Origin: Chromera velia
Taxonomy: Eukaryota; Sar; Chromeraceae
DNA: 13,500 bases
NCBI GenBank assembly: GCA_018398765.1
Contig: JAHBMJ010001660.1
Coordinates: forward strand, 175,396 to 188,895
Direction: 5' to 3'
This document shows, piece after piece, positions 1-7,785 of the stretch. The position numbers and the translations under genes are program-made. The notes under the pieces were generated by a model, which worked only from the letters and a program-made list of their open reading frames with translations, ran no database searches and was not told the origin of the DNA. Within the stretch, counting starts at the first letter, position 1. Each line of letters begins with the position of its first letter.

Positions 1-282
1 GGACACCGAGATTTCTGTCTGTGCGTTCCCGAGAGTGGAGGGGTGAGCGGTTAACATAACTAGCCGCTTGTCCCTGAGGAACTTCAAGGGCCCGTCCCCA
101 TGGATCTGTGTGGGGTCTGTTCGCTCCCACCACCACTCACGCCAGATAAGACTCTAAGAGCCCGTTGCATCCGGGAAAAACGGTGCTTCCGTTGCCGCCT
201 GTTTGGTTATAGTGCCAACAGATGCCCAGGGCCACAGGGCTATGCAAATTATGGCAACTCCCATACAGACTCGTGGAAATGA
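1..282 (+). pseudogene. gag: Gag C-terminal tail with damaged CCHC zinc knuckle
   Basis: In the frame containing base 100, a PMDL motif is followed by a PLTPD segment and a basic stretch leading into a nucleocapsid zinc knuckle. This is the usual chromovirus Gag ending. The knuckle has cysteines at 184, 193 and 223 with spacing C-x2-C-x4-?-x4-C. The expected histidine codon at 208-210 is TAT (Tyr), explained by CAT to TAT. The frame has stops upstream (TAA at 52 and TAG nearby) and ends at TGA 280-282. In life Gag packages the element RNA, and the knuckle binds nucleic acid. Bases 283-657 between this and the protease are G-rich and purine-rich, with only frame-shifted Gag-like residue and no recognisable domain. 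Confidence 0.8.
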
Positions 283-656
283 GGGCAAGGAGGAGAAAGG
301 CAGTGGGCACGTGGTGGTAATCCCCAGCAGGGTTCCTCCTTCCAGGCGCAGTAGAGGGGGGGACATAGAGACTCGGGCCCTCGGGACAGAGGGCATGGTG
401 GTTGTGGAAAGCGTGGTGGTGGCCATGATGGTGGACGATCTGGAGACTCAGTCTGGACGATCTACGGGGGTTATGAAGAGGGAGAAGTACCCCCGACACG
501 TGGTCAGTGTGGTCAGTACACAGAAATATATGGGGATCCCCAAGAGTTTGACATTCCCATCGAACACATAAACACGTATGACACATAGTCAAATTCTGCT
601 CTTGATTTGTTCTCTGATTTAAACTTTCGTCCAGGGTTGTTTATATACTCTGGCTG

Positions 657-1074
657 AGTGGCGGGTATGCCAGTTAGAGTTTTGGTTGACTACGGAGCGG
701 ATCACAGATTTGCCCATGCCCACCGCATCCATGTGTGCAGATTAAGACGACCAACTCTGGTACATGGGGCGCTGAAAGCTTCGAAGAAGGCGATCAAAAC
801 GCGAACGGTTTGGGAGTGTGCGCCCTTTGTGCCGGTCAGCATCCAAGGGTACCAAGAGACCGTAGGTGCCATGCTGGCCGACCTGGAGGAATATGATTTA
901 ATTTGAGGAACAAAGTGGGGGCGTGAGTATGAGCCAGAGCTACAGTGGTCGTCTCAAAGTCTGCGTTTTTAGTTCAAGGGGAAGTTGATTTATTGGGTGC
1001 CTGATGCAGAGCTTGAAGAGGAGGAGGAATTTTCAGATTGTTCCCCTCTTCTCTCTTCTGTGCAGGCACGCTAA
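657..1074 (+). pseudogene. Retroviral-type aspartic protease remnant
   Basis: The frame from 658 reads through a PVRVLVD stretch to D-Y-G-A at 688-699, where active retropepsins have D-(S/T)-G-A. The following residues fit the rest of the fold. An EYDLI segment stops at TGA 904-906, exactly where family members continue DLILG, and a GTKW-like segment follows in the same frame. Further stops occur at 970-972 and 1072-1074, after which the frame continues without a shift into the reverse transcriptase. The enzyme would cut the Gag-Pol polyprotein. The altered active-site triplet and three stops make this a pseudogene. The assignment rests on position and motif order more than on overall similarity. 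Confidence 0.72.
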
Positions 1075-2700
1075 GCAATCCAGAAGGGGGCGATCTGCCA
1101 CATTCTGCGGTTGCAGACAAGATCTTCTCCCGGTGAGTTCAGTGCATATCGGGTTCAAGGGCTTCATGAAATACATGAGGGGGAAAAGAATGTGGAGATG
1201 AAAGAAAAAGGAAAGAGGGGTAGTAAGACAGTGAATGACTTTCTTTCTTCGCTCCCGGCTGACTATTCTGTTTTCTCTTCGCCTGATTTGAGTGAGGTGC
1301 GTGAGTTTCTTCAAAAACGGTCCATGCCTGTCGACGTAAAAAGAATTGTGGTAGAGAATGCAACTCTCTTTCCTGACTCTCTTTCAGGATTACCTCCGTC
1401 TTGGGGCGAGGAGCTGGATTTCAAGATCGATTTGGAACCTGGCCACCCACCCCCAGCTCGCCCACCTTACCGTCTTTCTTTTAGTGAGTTGGATAAGCTG
1501 AGAAAGCAAGTGGATACATATTTAAAACAAAGATTCATTTGCCTATCATGCTCTCCATATGCAGCTCCAGTGTTGTTTGTACAGAAGAAAGACGGAAGCA
1601 TGAGGATGTGTTGTGATTACACAGGACTGAACAGAATTACAATCAAAGACAAACACCCACTCCCTCACCTACAAGACCTCATTGATCGGCTGCATAGGGC
1701 AAAATTCTTCACTGCACTTGATCTCAGACAGTACCACTATCAAATGAGAGTAAGGGAGAGAAACATCCAGAAAACAGCATTCACGACACGGTATGGAAAT
1801 TTCGAGTGGTTGGTTGTCTCTTTTGGGTTGACAAACGCTCCACTGGCAGCAATAAGACTCATTCAGTATGTATTGCGTGAGTGTTTGGATCGATACGTGT
1901 CAGTTTTTATTGATAATATTTTGATTTATTCGCGAACAAGAGAAGAGCATATAAAGCATGTGTCTCGGGTTTTATTTTTGTTGAGACAAGCAAAATTGTT
2001 CGCAAAGCTTTCGAAATGTCATTTTTTTCAAAGAGAGGTTGTTTTTCTTGGATTGAAGATTTCAAAAAAGGGAGTGAGACCAGAGAGAAGTAAAATAGAG
2101 GAAATTGAGAACTGGCCTGTACCAAAGAGCATAAGTAAATTACATTCTTTTCTCAGCTTGGCGTCGTGGGTGAGAAGATTTATTTTCAATTTCAGTAAGA
2201 AGGCTGCTCTGATGTATCGCTTGCTGAAAAAGAAGGTGAAGTTTGAATGGAAAAAAGAGCAGCAAGCGAGCTTTGAGACAGTGAAGGAAGCCGTAAAAAA
2301 AGTGATGGAATTGTTTGTTCCCGAACCCACCTGCCCGTTTGAGGTCTTTACAGATGCCTGCGAAAAGACCTCAACGCTCGCGGCGGCATTGATGCAGAAG
2401 GACCTACACATCGGAATTCTGCGTCCGTGTGCCTTCATGTCAAGAACGATGAGCCCCGTAGAGAAGAACTACCATATTAAAGACAAAGAATTTTTGGCGT
2501 GTGTGTTTGCTGTAAAGATTTGGCGTCCGTATGTCTCTTATACTACTCAAGTGTGGAGCGATCATAAATCTTTGAAAACAATCACGTCGACTGCTGATCG
2601 GATGCAAATGTCTCCGTGCATGCGTCGTTGGGTGATGTTGTTTGGTCAGATTAGAATCGTTCCTTGCTATGTGCCGGGATCGAAAAATCTGGTAGCAGAT
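1075..2700 (+). pseudogene. pol: Reverse transcriptase-RNase H of the chromovirus, catalytically dead
   Basis: A continuous frame holds a GLPPSWGEELDFKIDLEPG entry, a YRLSFSELDKLRKQVD linker, then SPYAAPVLFVQKKDGSMRMC and PLPHLQDLID of the RT fingers and palm. The first catalytic Asp is in LDLR (codon 1720-1722). The core motif is F-I-D-N at 1906-1917 instead of (Y/F)-x-D-D: the first Asp (1912) is kept and the second is Asn (1915), explained by GAT to AAT. The MPFGL motif appears as VVSFGL. RNase H follows with Asp in FTDA (2353), Glu in DKEFLA (2488) and Asp in SDH (2560), then the VPGSKNLVAD terminus, where the frame is cut by an insertion at 2701. RT/RNase H would copy element RNA into DNA in cytoplasmic particles. 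The loss of the YxDD Asp predicts no polymerase activity. Confidence 0.92.
2689..2700 (+). repeat. Left target-site duplication of insertion A (12 bp)
   Basis: These 12 bases encode Leu-Val-Ala-Asp at the end of RNase H, and 3276-3287 encode the same four residues before TLSRK. The copies match at 9 of 12 bases. The three differences are synonymous A/G changes, compatible with three G-to-A hits on CTGGTGGCGGAT. Family members have this motif only once (VADALSR), which favours duplication on insertion. Confidence 0.6.
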
Positions 2701-2915
2701 CTAGAGGGGGGCACTTCAGCCGGCTACACTATAGTTACTGACCCTACATCCTCCCCGTACAACGTGTGACATGTAACCATCAGTTAAAACTGGTGCCAAT
2801 CGATTAGTTACATTTAGTTACTTACAAAAGTGGCTTCAAGATTGTTAAACAATTCAGATTATGGTCAAAAATGATGAAAAATGATGTGTCACACTCACTT
2901 TGCCCCCAAACCCCC

Positions 2916-2938
2916 CGTAACCGGGTAACCCGTAACCT
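2916..2938. repeat. Internal GTAACC block, copy 1
   Basis: The 23 bases beginning CGTAACCGGGTAACC match 3059-3081 with one C/T difference. Each contains GTAACC units and the near-palindrome GGGTAACCCG or its variant. Further GTAACC or GGTTAC units lie at about 2773, 3034, 3107 and 3117 within the same insertion, as expected for subterminal protein-binding repeats of DNA transposons. Confidence 0.75.
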
Positions 2939-3058
2939 TTTTTGACCCCCCTCAAAAATGAAATAACCTCCCTCAAGAAGCATTCAAACGTGTTCTAAAC
3001 ATTATTTTAAATGTTTTTAAAAGTTGAAAATTTGGTTGGTTACTGAGGTCAAAATGCT

Positions 3059-3081
3059 CGTAACCGGGTAACCTGTAACCT
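3059..3081. repeat. Internal GTAACC block, copy 2
   Basis: Second copy of the 23-bp block, 143 bp downstream of the first and in the same orientation. It is CGTAACCGGGTAACC followed by TGTAACCT. The single difference from copy 1 is a transition. Confidence 0.75.
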
Positions 3082-3275
3082 CTTTGTGTGACAAAGATGA
3101 AAAGGGGGTAACCCACAGTAACCACGTAGCCTACACTTCGAAAACATCAGATTTTGATGTAACTTGACCAAGCAGAGCTCCAGGTTGCCAGGCTGGCTCG
3201 CAAAAATATGTTTTTGTTCATATTTTATGTCATTCTGGGCTTAAAATCTACCATAACTTTCCAGAGTGCCCCCCC

Positions 3276-3287
3276 CTAGTGGCGGAT
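3276..3287 (+). repeat. Right target-site duplication of insertion A
   Basis: CTAGTGGCGGAT encodes Leu-Val-Ala-Asp again and runs directly into ACATTGAGTAGA (TLSR), the normal end of Ty3-type RNase H. It pairs with 2689-2700. The reading frame here is shifted relative to the RT because the inserted length is not a multiple of three. Confidence 0.6.
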
Positions 3288-4347
3288 ACATTGAGTAGAA
3301 AGCCAGTGAGAGAGACAGAGGCAAACAGAGAGACAGACAAGAAGAAAAAGACAGAGACAAACAGGGAGACAGAGGAGAATAGAGAAACAGAAAAGAAAAG
3401 AAAGACAGAGGAGGAAAGAGAAAATGTTGAGGAAAAGAGTGAAGAAGAAGAAGAAGACAGAGAGAAAAGAATTCTGGCGGGAATAGAAATGAGAGTGGAC
3501 GTGGATGAAGAGTTTCTGAGAGAGATAAAGAGAGGATACAAGAAGGAAACATTCTTTCAGGAACTGTGTGAGGTGCTTAGGCATTCAGAAGAGCCGGTGC
3601 CTCGACACTTGAGAATAAGAATTCAACCATTCACTTTCATGGATGGCCTCCTGTATTTTAAAAATCGTCCCTACTGATATATTGTAGAGACAAATCATCT
3701 TAAAGCACCACGACACCGTGTTAGGCGGACACCTAGGGCCAGAGAAGACTTTCTTGAAGGTGAACAGCAAGTTTTACTGGCCTAACATGTACCGCTCAGT
3801 GAAGAAATACGTGGCTTGCTGTGATGTATGTCAGAGAGCAAAGCATTCAACATAGAAAAAACTAGGTTTGCTGAATCTGCTGCCCATCCCTGAATTTGTA
3901 TATGACAGTCTTTCTTTTGACTTCGTGTTTGGTCTGCTGAGGACATTGTATTGGGGAAAGATTGTGGATAGAATTCTGTCTGTGGTTGACCGTCTGTCAA
4001 AAGATGCATTCTTCATTCCAGTGTGGGAGGAGATTACAGGAGAAGAAACTGCGTCTGTTATGTTTGAAAGAGTGGTGTGTTCTGTTGGCATATTTCGGTT
4101 GCTCGTCTCTAATCGTAATCCTCGCTTTATTTCTGCCTTCTGGCAAGAGTTACAGAAGCTGTGGAATTCAAAAATGAAAATGAGTTCCTCTCGGTACCCA
4201 CAGATAGACGGATAGACAGAGAGAGACAATAGGACGATCAGGGAGATGTTGCGATGTTTTGTAATGGACCATCAAGAAGACTGGGCCGAGGCTTTGCCTG
4301 CATGTAATTTTGCCTACAGAGACAATGTTCATCCTGTGACTGGTCTC

Positions 4348-4363
4348 TCACTGTTACGGACTC
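4348..4363 (+). repeat. Left target-site duplication of insertion B (16 bp)
   Basis: TCACTGTTACGGACTC resembles TCACTTTACAGATTC at 5286-5300, with one gap and a few mismatches that include G/A and C/T changes. Protein colinearity supports it. Chromovirus integrases read TG-x-S-P-F and so on to Y-G-x-x-P. Here TGLS lies before the insertion, and SLYRFTHGFDP after it restores that spacing exactly. Confidence 0.65.
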
Positions 4364-4385
4364 CTAACTAGGCAGCTTAGGCTTA

Positions 4386-4553
4386 GTAGCAGGATATAAG
4401 TAACACAGTTTAGAAATATATCTTGCTCACTAAAAGCCTAGTGTCTGAAAAAGAAAAGAGAGAGAAACTGGCCAGGCTTGTTATAGCAGGATATGAAATA
4501 ACTATATCGTGCTTGCTAAAAGCTTAGCTAGCAGCTAAAAAAAAAAAAAAATA
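4386..4553 (+). repeat. Imperfect head-to-tail dimer with A-rich linker and A tail
   Basis: Two units start with TAGCAGGATAT at 4386 and 4484, about 98 bp apart. Both run through a TTGCT or GCTTGCT region to CTAAAAGC(C/T)TAG. The first is followed by an A/G-rich linker and the second by a run of 15 A. The layout (monomer, A-rich linker, monomer, A tail) recalls dimeric SINEs, but I see no clear pol III A or B box. Confidence 0.5.
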
Positions 4554-4639
4554 ATAAAGAAAGATTAAAAGAAAAGAAAAGAAGAAAGAAAAAAAAAGAT
4601 AGAAACTTGAAAATTGAAAAGAAGGGGAGACTTAAAGGG

Positions 4640-4939
4640 TGAAGCTTGGAAAGAATGAAGCTAGGAATAGGAGGAGGGCGTGACATGGAAAAAGGCATGG
4701 GAAAAAGCCTGGAAAAGCAAATGGAAGAAAGAATGGAAGAAGAAATGGAAGAAGGAATGGAAGAAGGAACGGCAGAGCCAATGGAAGAAAGAATGAAAGA
4801 AGAGTTGGAAGAGCCTCTTTTAGGGGCCTCGACGGGCCACGGCATGTCCGAGCGGAAGAGCCTCTTCCAGGGAAGAAAGAAAGAAAGAAAGGAAGAGAAG
4901 ATGGAAGGAAAAAGAAGACAAATAAAAGGAAATAAATAG
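4640..4939 (+). repeat. Purine-rich minisatellite (12-bp unit ATGGAAGAARGA)
   Basis: From about 4721 to 4804 the unit ATGGAAGAARGA recurs with variants inside a longer purine-only tract. The plus strand can be read as a Met/Glu-rich open frame (4646-4939), but this follows from the repeat, and there is no sign of a real protein. A perfect 13-base palindrome, GAAGAGCCTCTTC, occurs at 4854-4866, with a partial copy near 4809. Confidence 0.7.
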
Positions 4940-5285
4940 AGGCCAACCAGAATGGAATACACAAAATGGAAGAGGGAAAGGAAGAGGTGTTGGAAGGAAT
5001 AGGGGTAAAATCAATATAGAGGAAAGTAATTATGGAAGTCCTTATGGAAGAGCGAAAAGCAAAAGACTTAGATTTTTGGAAGAGCAAACGGAAGGAGATG
5101 TTGAAAATAAAATTTTATCTTGCTATTTCGTCAGACCCATCTCAGACAGAAGACTTCCGACATCCATTCTCCAGCCTTTGAGAAAACTCCTGAGAAGTGA
5201 ATCTCGAGTGACTTCAGTCTTTTAGCTACCCTACCTTCAGCAAAACACTACTAAAGTTCCGGAGTCAGATACGTAGTCCGCTACA

Positions 5286-5300
5286 TCACTTTACAGATTC
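5286..5300 (+). repeat. Right target-site duplication of insertion B
   Basis: TCACTTTACAGATTC pairs with 4348-4363. The integrase reading frame resumes here as S-L-Y-R-F-T and continues without a shift to the chromodomain. Confidence 0.65.
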
Positions 5301-5915
5301 ACGCATGGGTTTGATCCAATTTGTCTGCCTGCAGTGCCGGTCAAGGGAAGCTCGCTGTCGCCTTCTGCAGTGGACTTCGTCACAAGGCCCAAGGCAGAGA
5401 TCGCCTAGGCGAAGGAATTGTTGGAGCGGGCCAGAGAAACAGCAGCCCGCTATTATGATTGACACTGCAGGGAATTGGAGGTTGGTCCTGGAGATTGGGT
5501 TTTAGTGCACAGAGAGTTCTTTGAGCAAGAAAAGAGACCAAAAGGATAAAAAAGAAAGTTAGAGCTAATTTGGTTTGGTCCCTTCAAGGTAGAGAGAATG
5601 GTGACAAGAGAGGCATATGAGCTTATCTTCCTGGCAGGTATGCGCATTCACCCTGTAGTGAATGTAAGCTATTTGAAGAAGTATGTTAGAGAGCCGGGAG
5701 ATCCTCCACCTGCAGTCAGACTCCCTAGATTTGAAGGATTGGAATATAAAGTAGAGGAGGTATTAGAATAGAGAAGAATCGGTAGAAAGTCGTATTATTT
5801 GGTGAGATGGAAGGGATTCAGAAAGGAAGATGCCTCATAGGAACTGGCAAAAAATTTGTCACGCGTAAAAGAAGTAATTGCCGACTTCAAGAGAAGAAGA
5901 ATGCAAAGGAAGTGA
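5286..5915 (+). pseudogene. pol: Integrase C-terminal domain and chromodomain, with six stops
   Basis: One frame runs from the insertion edge to TGA 5913-5915. It reads HGFDP, a helical AKELLERARETAARYYD segment, the GPGDWVLV and LIWFGPFKV motifs of the Ty3-type integrase C-terminus (GPY/F-like), then HPVVNVSYLKKY. The chromodomain follows from about 5740: EYKVEEVLE, an RRIGRKSYYLVRWKGF strand-turn-strand with the conserved W-K-G, then a KEDA...ELAKNL helix. Chromodomains guide integration through modified histones. Stops fall at 5406, 5460, 5547, 5769 and 5838. The last sits where the family has Trp (ATWEP), explained by TGG to TAG, and 5460 sits where Arg is usual (CGA to TGA). No frameshift is needed. 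Confidence 0.9.
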
Positions 5916-6480
5916 GGCCTGGGAGTGGATAGGCATATGTGAGGGATGAGTTAGAGAAGGAGTTAGTAGAAAAGTTAGTAAGCTTCAAGGTGAGAGACAA
6001 ATTAAGTAGGCGTGGACAAGCTGGACAAAGGAGGTAGTGCTGGGCAGGTGACTGGTTAGATCTGGTCGGTCGTGGCATACCGATGTCCATGCATGTTTCT
6101 CAACTGATTGATGCAGGCCTGAGTACTCAGCCAAGGAACTGAGCATGGATGTCAGTTTGGCGGATGGGCATGTATGAGGGGCGTGCCCGGGGCTGAGACG
6201 TCGGGCTGTACATGTGGCGGCGCGAGAGGTGCTGCCGGGGCGTGAGCGCGCATAGTATAGGTACTGGGACCGGTTTGGAGACGGCTTGCCACCGGGCCAC
6301 GACAATGGAAAGAGTGTGCGCGATCATATTGATTTTAGTGAAGGCTGCTATGGGGTGAGGCCAAATAAATGCAGTTAATGGTTTGAGCAGCCTGGTACAT
6401 GAAGTGATCAACAGACTGTTTGACTGGCTAGATTGAACACTGACGTTTCTAGGTCAGACGTACCTTTGGACCACCATATA
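5916..6480 (+). other. Post-pol region, possible 3' LTR, ends undefined
   Basis: A purine-rich stretch at 5889-5915 could serve as the polypurine tract, and a 3' LTR should begin soon after. The region is GC-rich around 6160-6310 and has AATAAA at 6364. Without a second LTR in the window I cannot place TG...CA ends. No coding is evident on either strand. Confidence 0.3.
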
Positions 6481-6489
6481 GCATTGTAC

Positions 6490-6585
6490 TATTCATCTTA
6501 CATGTATCTATCTATCTATATATAATGTATATGTATGTATACATGTTAGTTAGTCAGTTAGAATGTATAGATATGTATGTAATGT
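6490..6585. repeat. AT-rich TATC/TATG microsatellite
   Basis: TATCTATCTATCTATATATA, followed by ATGTATGTATACATG and related GTATAGATATGTATG units. The flank to 6840 is AT-rich and shows no gene. Confidence 0.75.
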
Positions 6586-6842
6586 GTGTAAACTGCTGTT
6601 TTAAAAACAATTTTTAAAAGTAAATTCCTGATAATGCTCATATAAGACAATGTTAATCAAGTTTATAATCAGTCTAGTAGTTGGTCTGTCACTAAACTCA
6701 CCTTTTAAAATATGAAACTAAGGACAAACTAGGAGAAGACTTAATTATAAGCTAAGCTAGAAACTGAGTCTATATAATTTTTTAAGAATGAGATAAACGA
6801 AGATAAGAAGAAGAGGGAGTTAGAGATGGTTAGAGGATGATT

Positions 6843-7268
6843 GAGGGTTTTTTTATGCATGCCGTATCCGCATATATGGTTGGAGGATGAATCAAGATAT
6901 AGCTTAAACTCAGGATAAGAGATGGAATGCATACTACAAAGATGGGGTAGTATACTGCATGGAGTAGCTCATTGATGTTTCTGATGGAAAAGCCGTTGCT
7001 GCATACTCTGCGAAGTACGAAAAAATATTGTGGTACATTTTTTAGGTGTGTCTCGCCTGGGTGGACCCATGAAATAGTCCAACAGTGATCAAAGTTTTGA
7101 TGATGGAGGGTTTTGTTATACATGCCGCGTCCCTATATATATATGAAGGGCGGATCTAGCCTAGTTTATCCAAAGGTTCCGCTTTTTCCTGTTAGTCTCA
7201 ATTCTAAGAGTAGGCTTATTGATCGAGGTTTTTGTTATTTAAATATGCATGCCGCGTCCCCATTTAAT
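6843..7268 (+). repeat. Three dispersed copies of a GAGG-T-rich/GCATGCCGCGTCCC motif
   Basis: Copies begin at 6843, 7106 and 7225. Each has GAGG(G), a T-rich run, a short AT segment, ACATGCC or GCATGCC, then GTATCCG or GCGTCCC, and AT-rich sequence. Copies two and three share CATGCCGCGTCCC exactly; copy one differs there by transition-type changes (GCGTCC to GTATCC). Spacings are 263 and 119 bp. The phrase CATTTTTTAGGTG also occurs twice (7037 and 7396). Function is unknown. Confidence 0.6.
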
Positions 7269-7785
7269 TCTTTCTGCCTACTATGCAGGAGCATCTCGGT
7301 TACCGGCGTTAATTCCGCGTACGTATCCCGCGCGGCTTGCTTGCATGAAAATACGGTCCATGTATATCGGTCCGCTTTGTACATATTAAAATATGCATTT
7401 TTTAGGTGCACCGATACAGCTGCATAATTTCTGCTTTGATTCAATAGTAACATGTATGCATGCATGCATGCAATTTAAAAAAAAATTAAGGTTAATTAAT
7501 GAATTCGATCCGAATCGATGTCGATGAATTATAAGTTCTCTGGCAATGTGTGAACTGCATACAGATACGATGGCTCTTCCCATTTCCTCCCCTGGCATTG
7601 TGTGGTGTGACTCGATAAGTTAGAGAAGGAATTAAGAGCAGACCAGAAAGGCGTGGATATAGCTGCTCTCACTTGAACTTCAATCTCTGTCGGGGAATTC
7701 AGTCAGGCCGGATCCTCAGTCGGAGGTACAGGTGAACTTGTTGACCTTTCTGTTCTATAAGAAGTCCTTGATCGTCTCAGTTAGG
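7269..7785. other. Intergenic, no gene seen
   Basis: It contains a (GCAT)n tract at 7451-7472 and AT-rich sequence around 7480-7540. The 200-300 bp before the ATG at 7786 would be the promoter and 5' UTR of gene 1. I see no TATA box or other element I would name with confidence. Confidence 0.5.
7451..7472. repeat. (GCAT)n tract
   Basis: CATGTATGCATGCATGCATGCA, a short tetranucleotide array that is self-complementary and contains overlapping ATGCATGC sites. Confidence 0.85.

Larger units (their letters stand above)
2701..3275. mobile_element. Insertion A: 575-bp non-coding element nested in RNase H
   Basis: This segment separates the two halves of the RNase H terminus and has no credible coding. 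Its ends carry an imperfect inverted repeat: GGGGGGCACT at 2706-2715 and AGTGCCCCCC starting at 3265. Inside, the motif GTAACC or its complement recurs many times, including two near-identical 23-bp blocks. Short size, terminal inverted repeats and recurring internal motifs suggest a non-autonomous DNA transposon (MITE-like). If the 12-bp duplication is right, the left inverted repeat starts five bases inside the end. The alternative is a CTAG duplication (2701-2704 and 3276-3279), which puts the repeats flush with the ends. I could not assign a superfamily. Confidence 0.6.
3276..4371 (+). pseudogene. pol: Integrase N-terminal and catalytic core, broken
   Basis: After the TLSRK end of RNase H comes a Lys/Glu-rich linker with repeated RET-N units (about 3300-3470), then a segment ending in DGLLYFK. 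An extra A in the run 3660-3664 shifts the frame, and the other frame continues as IVPTDIL. The HHCC zinc domain follows: His at 3706-3711 and 3730, Cys pair C-D-V-C at 3820-3831. The catalytic core has the first Asp at 3919 (FDFV) and the final Glu at 4219 (TER). The middle acidic residue is Asn at 4111 (SNRNPRF for family SDRDPRF). Stops lie at 3685, 3853 and 4213; the last replaces Gln of DGQTER. The core ends at 4371 beside insertion B. The enzyme would insert element cDNA; this copy is inactive. Confidence 0.9.
4364..5285. mobile_element. Insertion B: 922-bp non-coding insertion in the integrase
   Basis: This block interrupts integrase between TGLS and LYRFTHGFDP. It consists of a two-unit imperfect direct repeat followed by an A-rich stretch (4386-4553), a strongly purine-rich section (about 4554-5110) with a 12-bp minisatellite, and a unique tail (about 5111-5285). 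I see no inverted repeats at its ends, no transposase or RT coding and no terminal poly(A) next to the right flank. The 15-16 bp flanking duplication is in the size range of target-primed retroposition, but the missing 3' poly(A) argues against a simple SINE. The mechanism is unassigned; that it is a secondary insertion is well supported. Confidence 0.65.
1..5915 (+). mobile_element. Degraded Ty3/gypsy chromovirus (LTR retrotransposon), 5' end outside window
   Basis: The domain order is Gag zinc knuckle, protease, reverse transcriptase, RNase H, integrase and chromodomain. This is the Ty3/gypsy order, and the terminal chromodomain places the element among chromoviruses. Protease, RT and RNase H share one frame (657-2700) interrupted only by stops at 904, 970 and 1072. 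The frame then changes at a 575-bp insertion and at an A5 run (3660-3664), and a second insertion of 922 bp splits integrase. At least ten in-frame stops and several missing catalytic residues mean the copy cannot act alone. The 5' LTR and most of gag lie before base 1. No 3' LTR could be delimited, because no second LTR is available for comparison. Family identification is secure; the exact ends are not. Confidence 0.93.

Noticed and set aside
3241-3584. Ser/Leu/Phe-rich minus-strand frames
   Set aside because: They are the complement of the Lys/Glu-rich integrase linker on the plus strand.
4646-4939. Met/Glu-rich open frame
   Set aside because: It arises from a purine-only minisatellite lacking stop codons and has no sign of a protein family.
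4528-5087. Minus-strand frames with apparent membrane-like Phe/Leu/Ser runs
   Set aside because: They are complements of purine-rich DNA, so hydrophobicity is a base-composition artefact.
7113-7427. 104-codon plus-strand open frame
   Set aside because: It overlaps the repeated GCATGCCGCGTCCC motifs, has no domain, and an overlapping minus frame is equally open.
5947-7640. Possible LTR pair: GAT(G/A)AGTTAGAGAAGGA near 5947 and 7613
   Set aside because: Similarity covers only about 25 bases, does not extend on either side, and the spacing to a second weak match differs.
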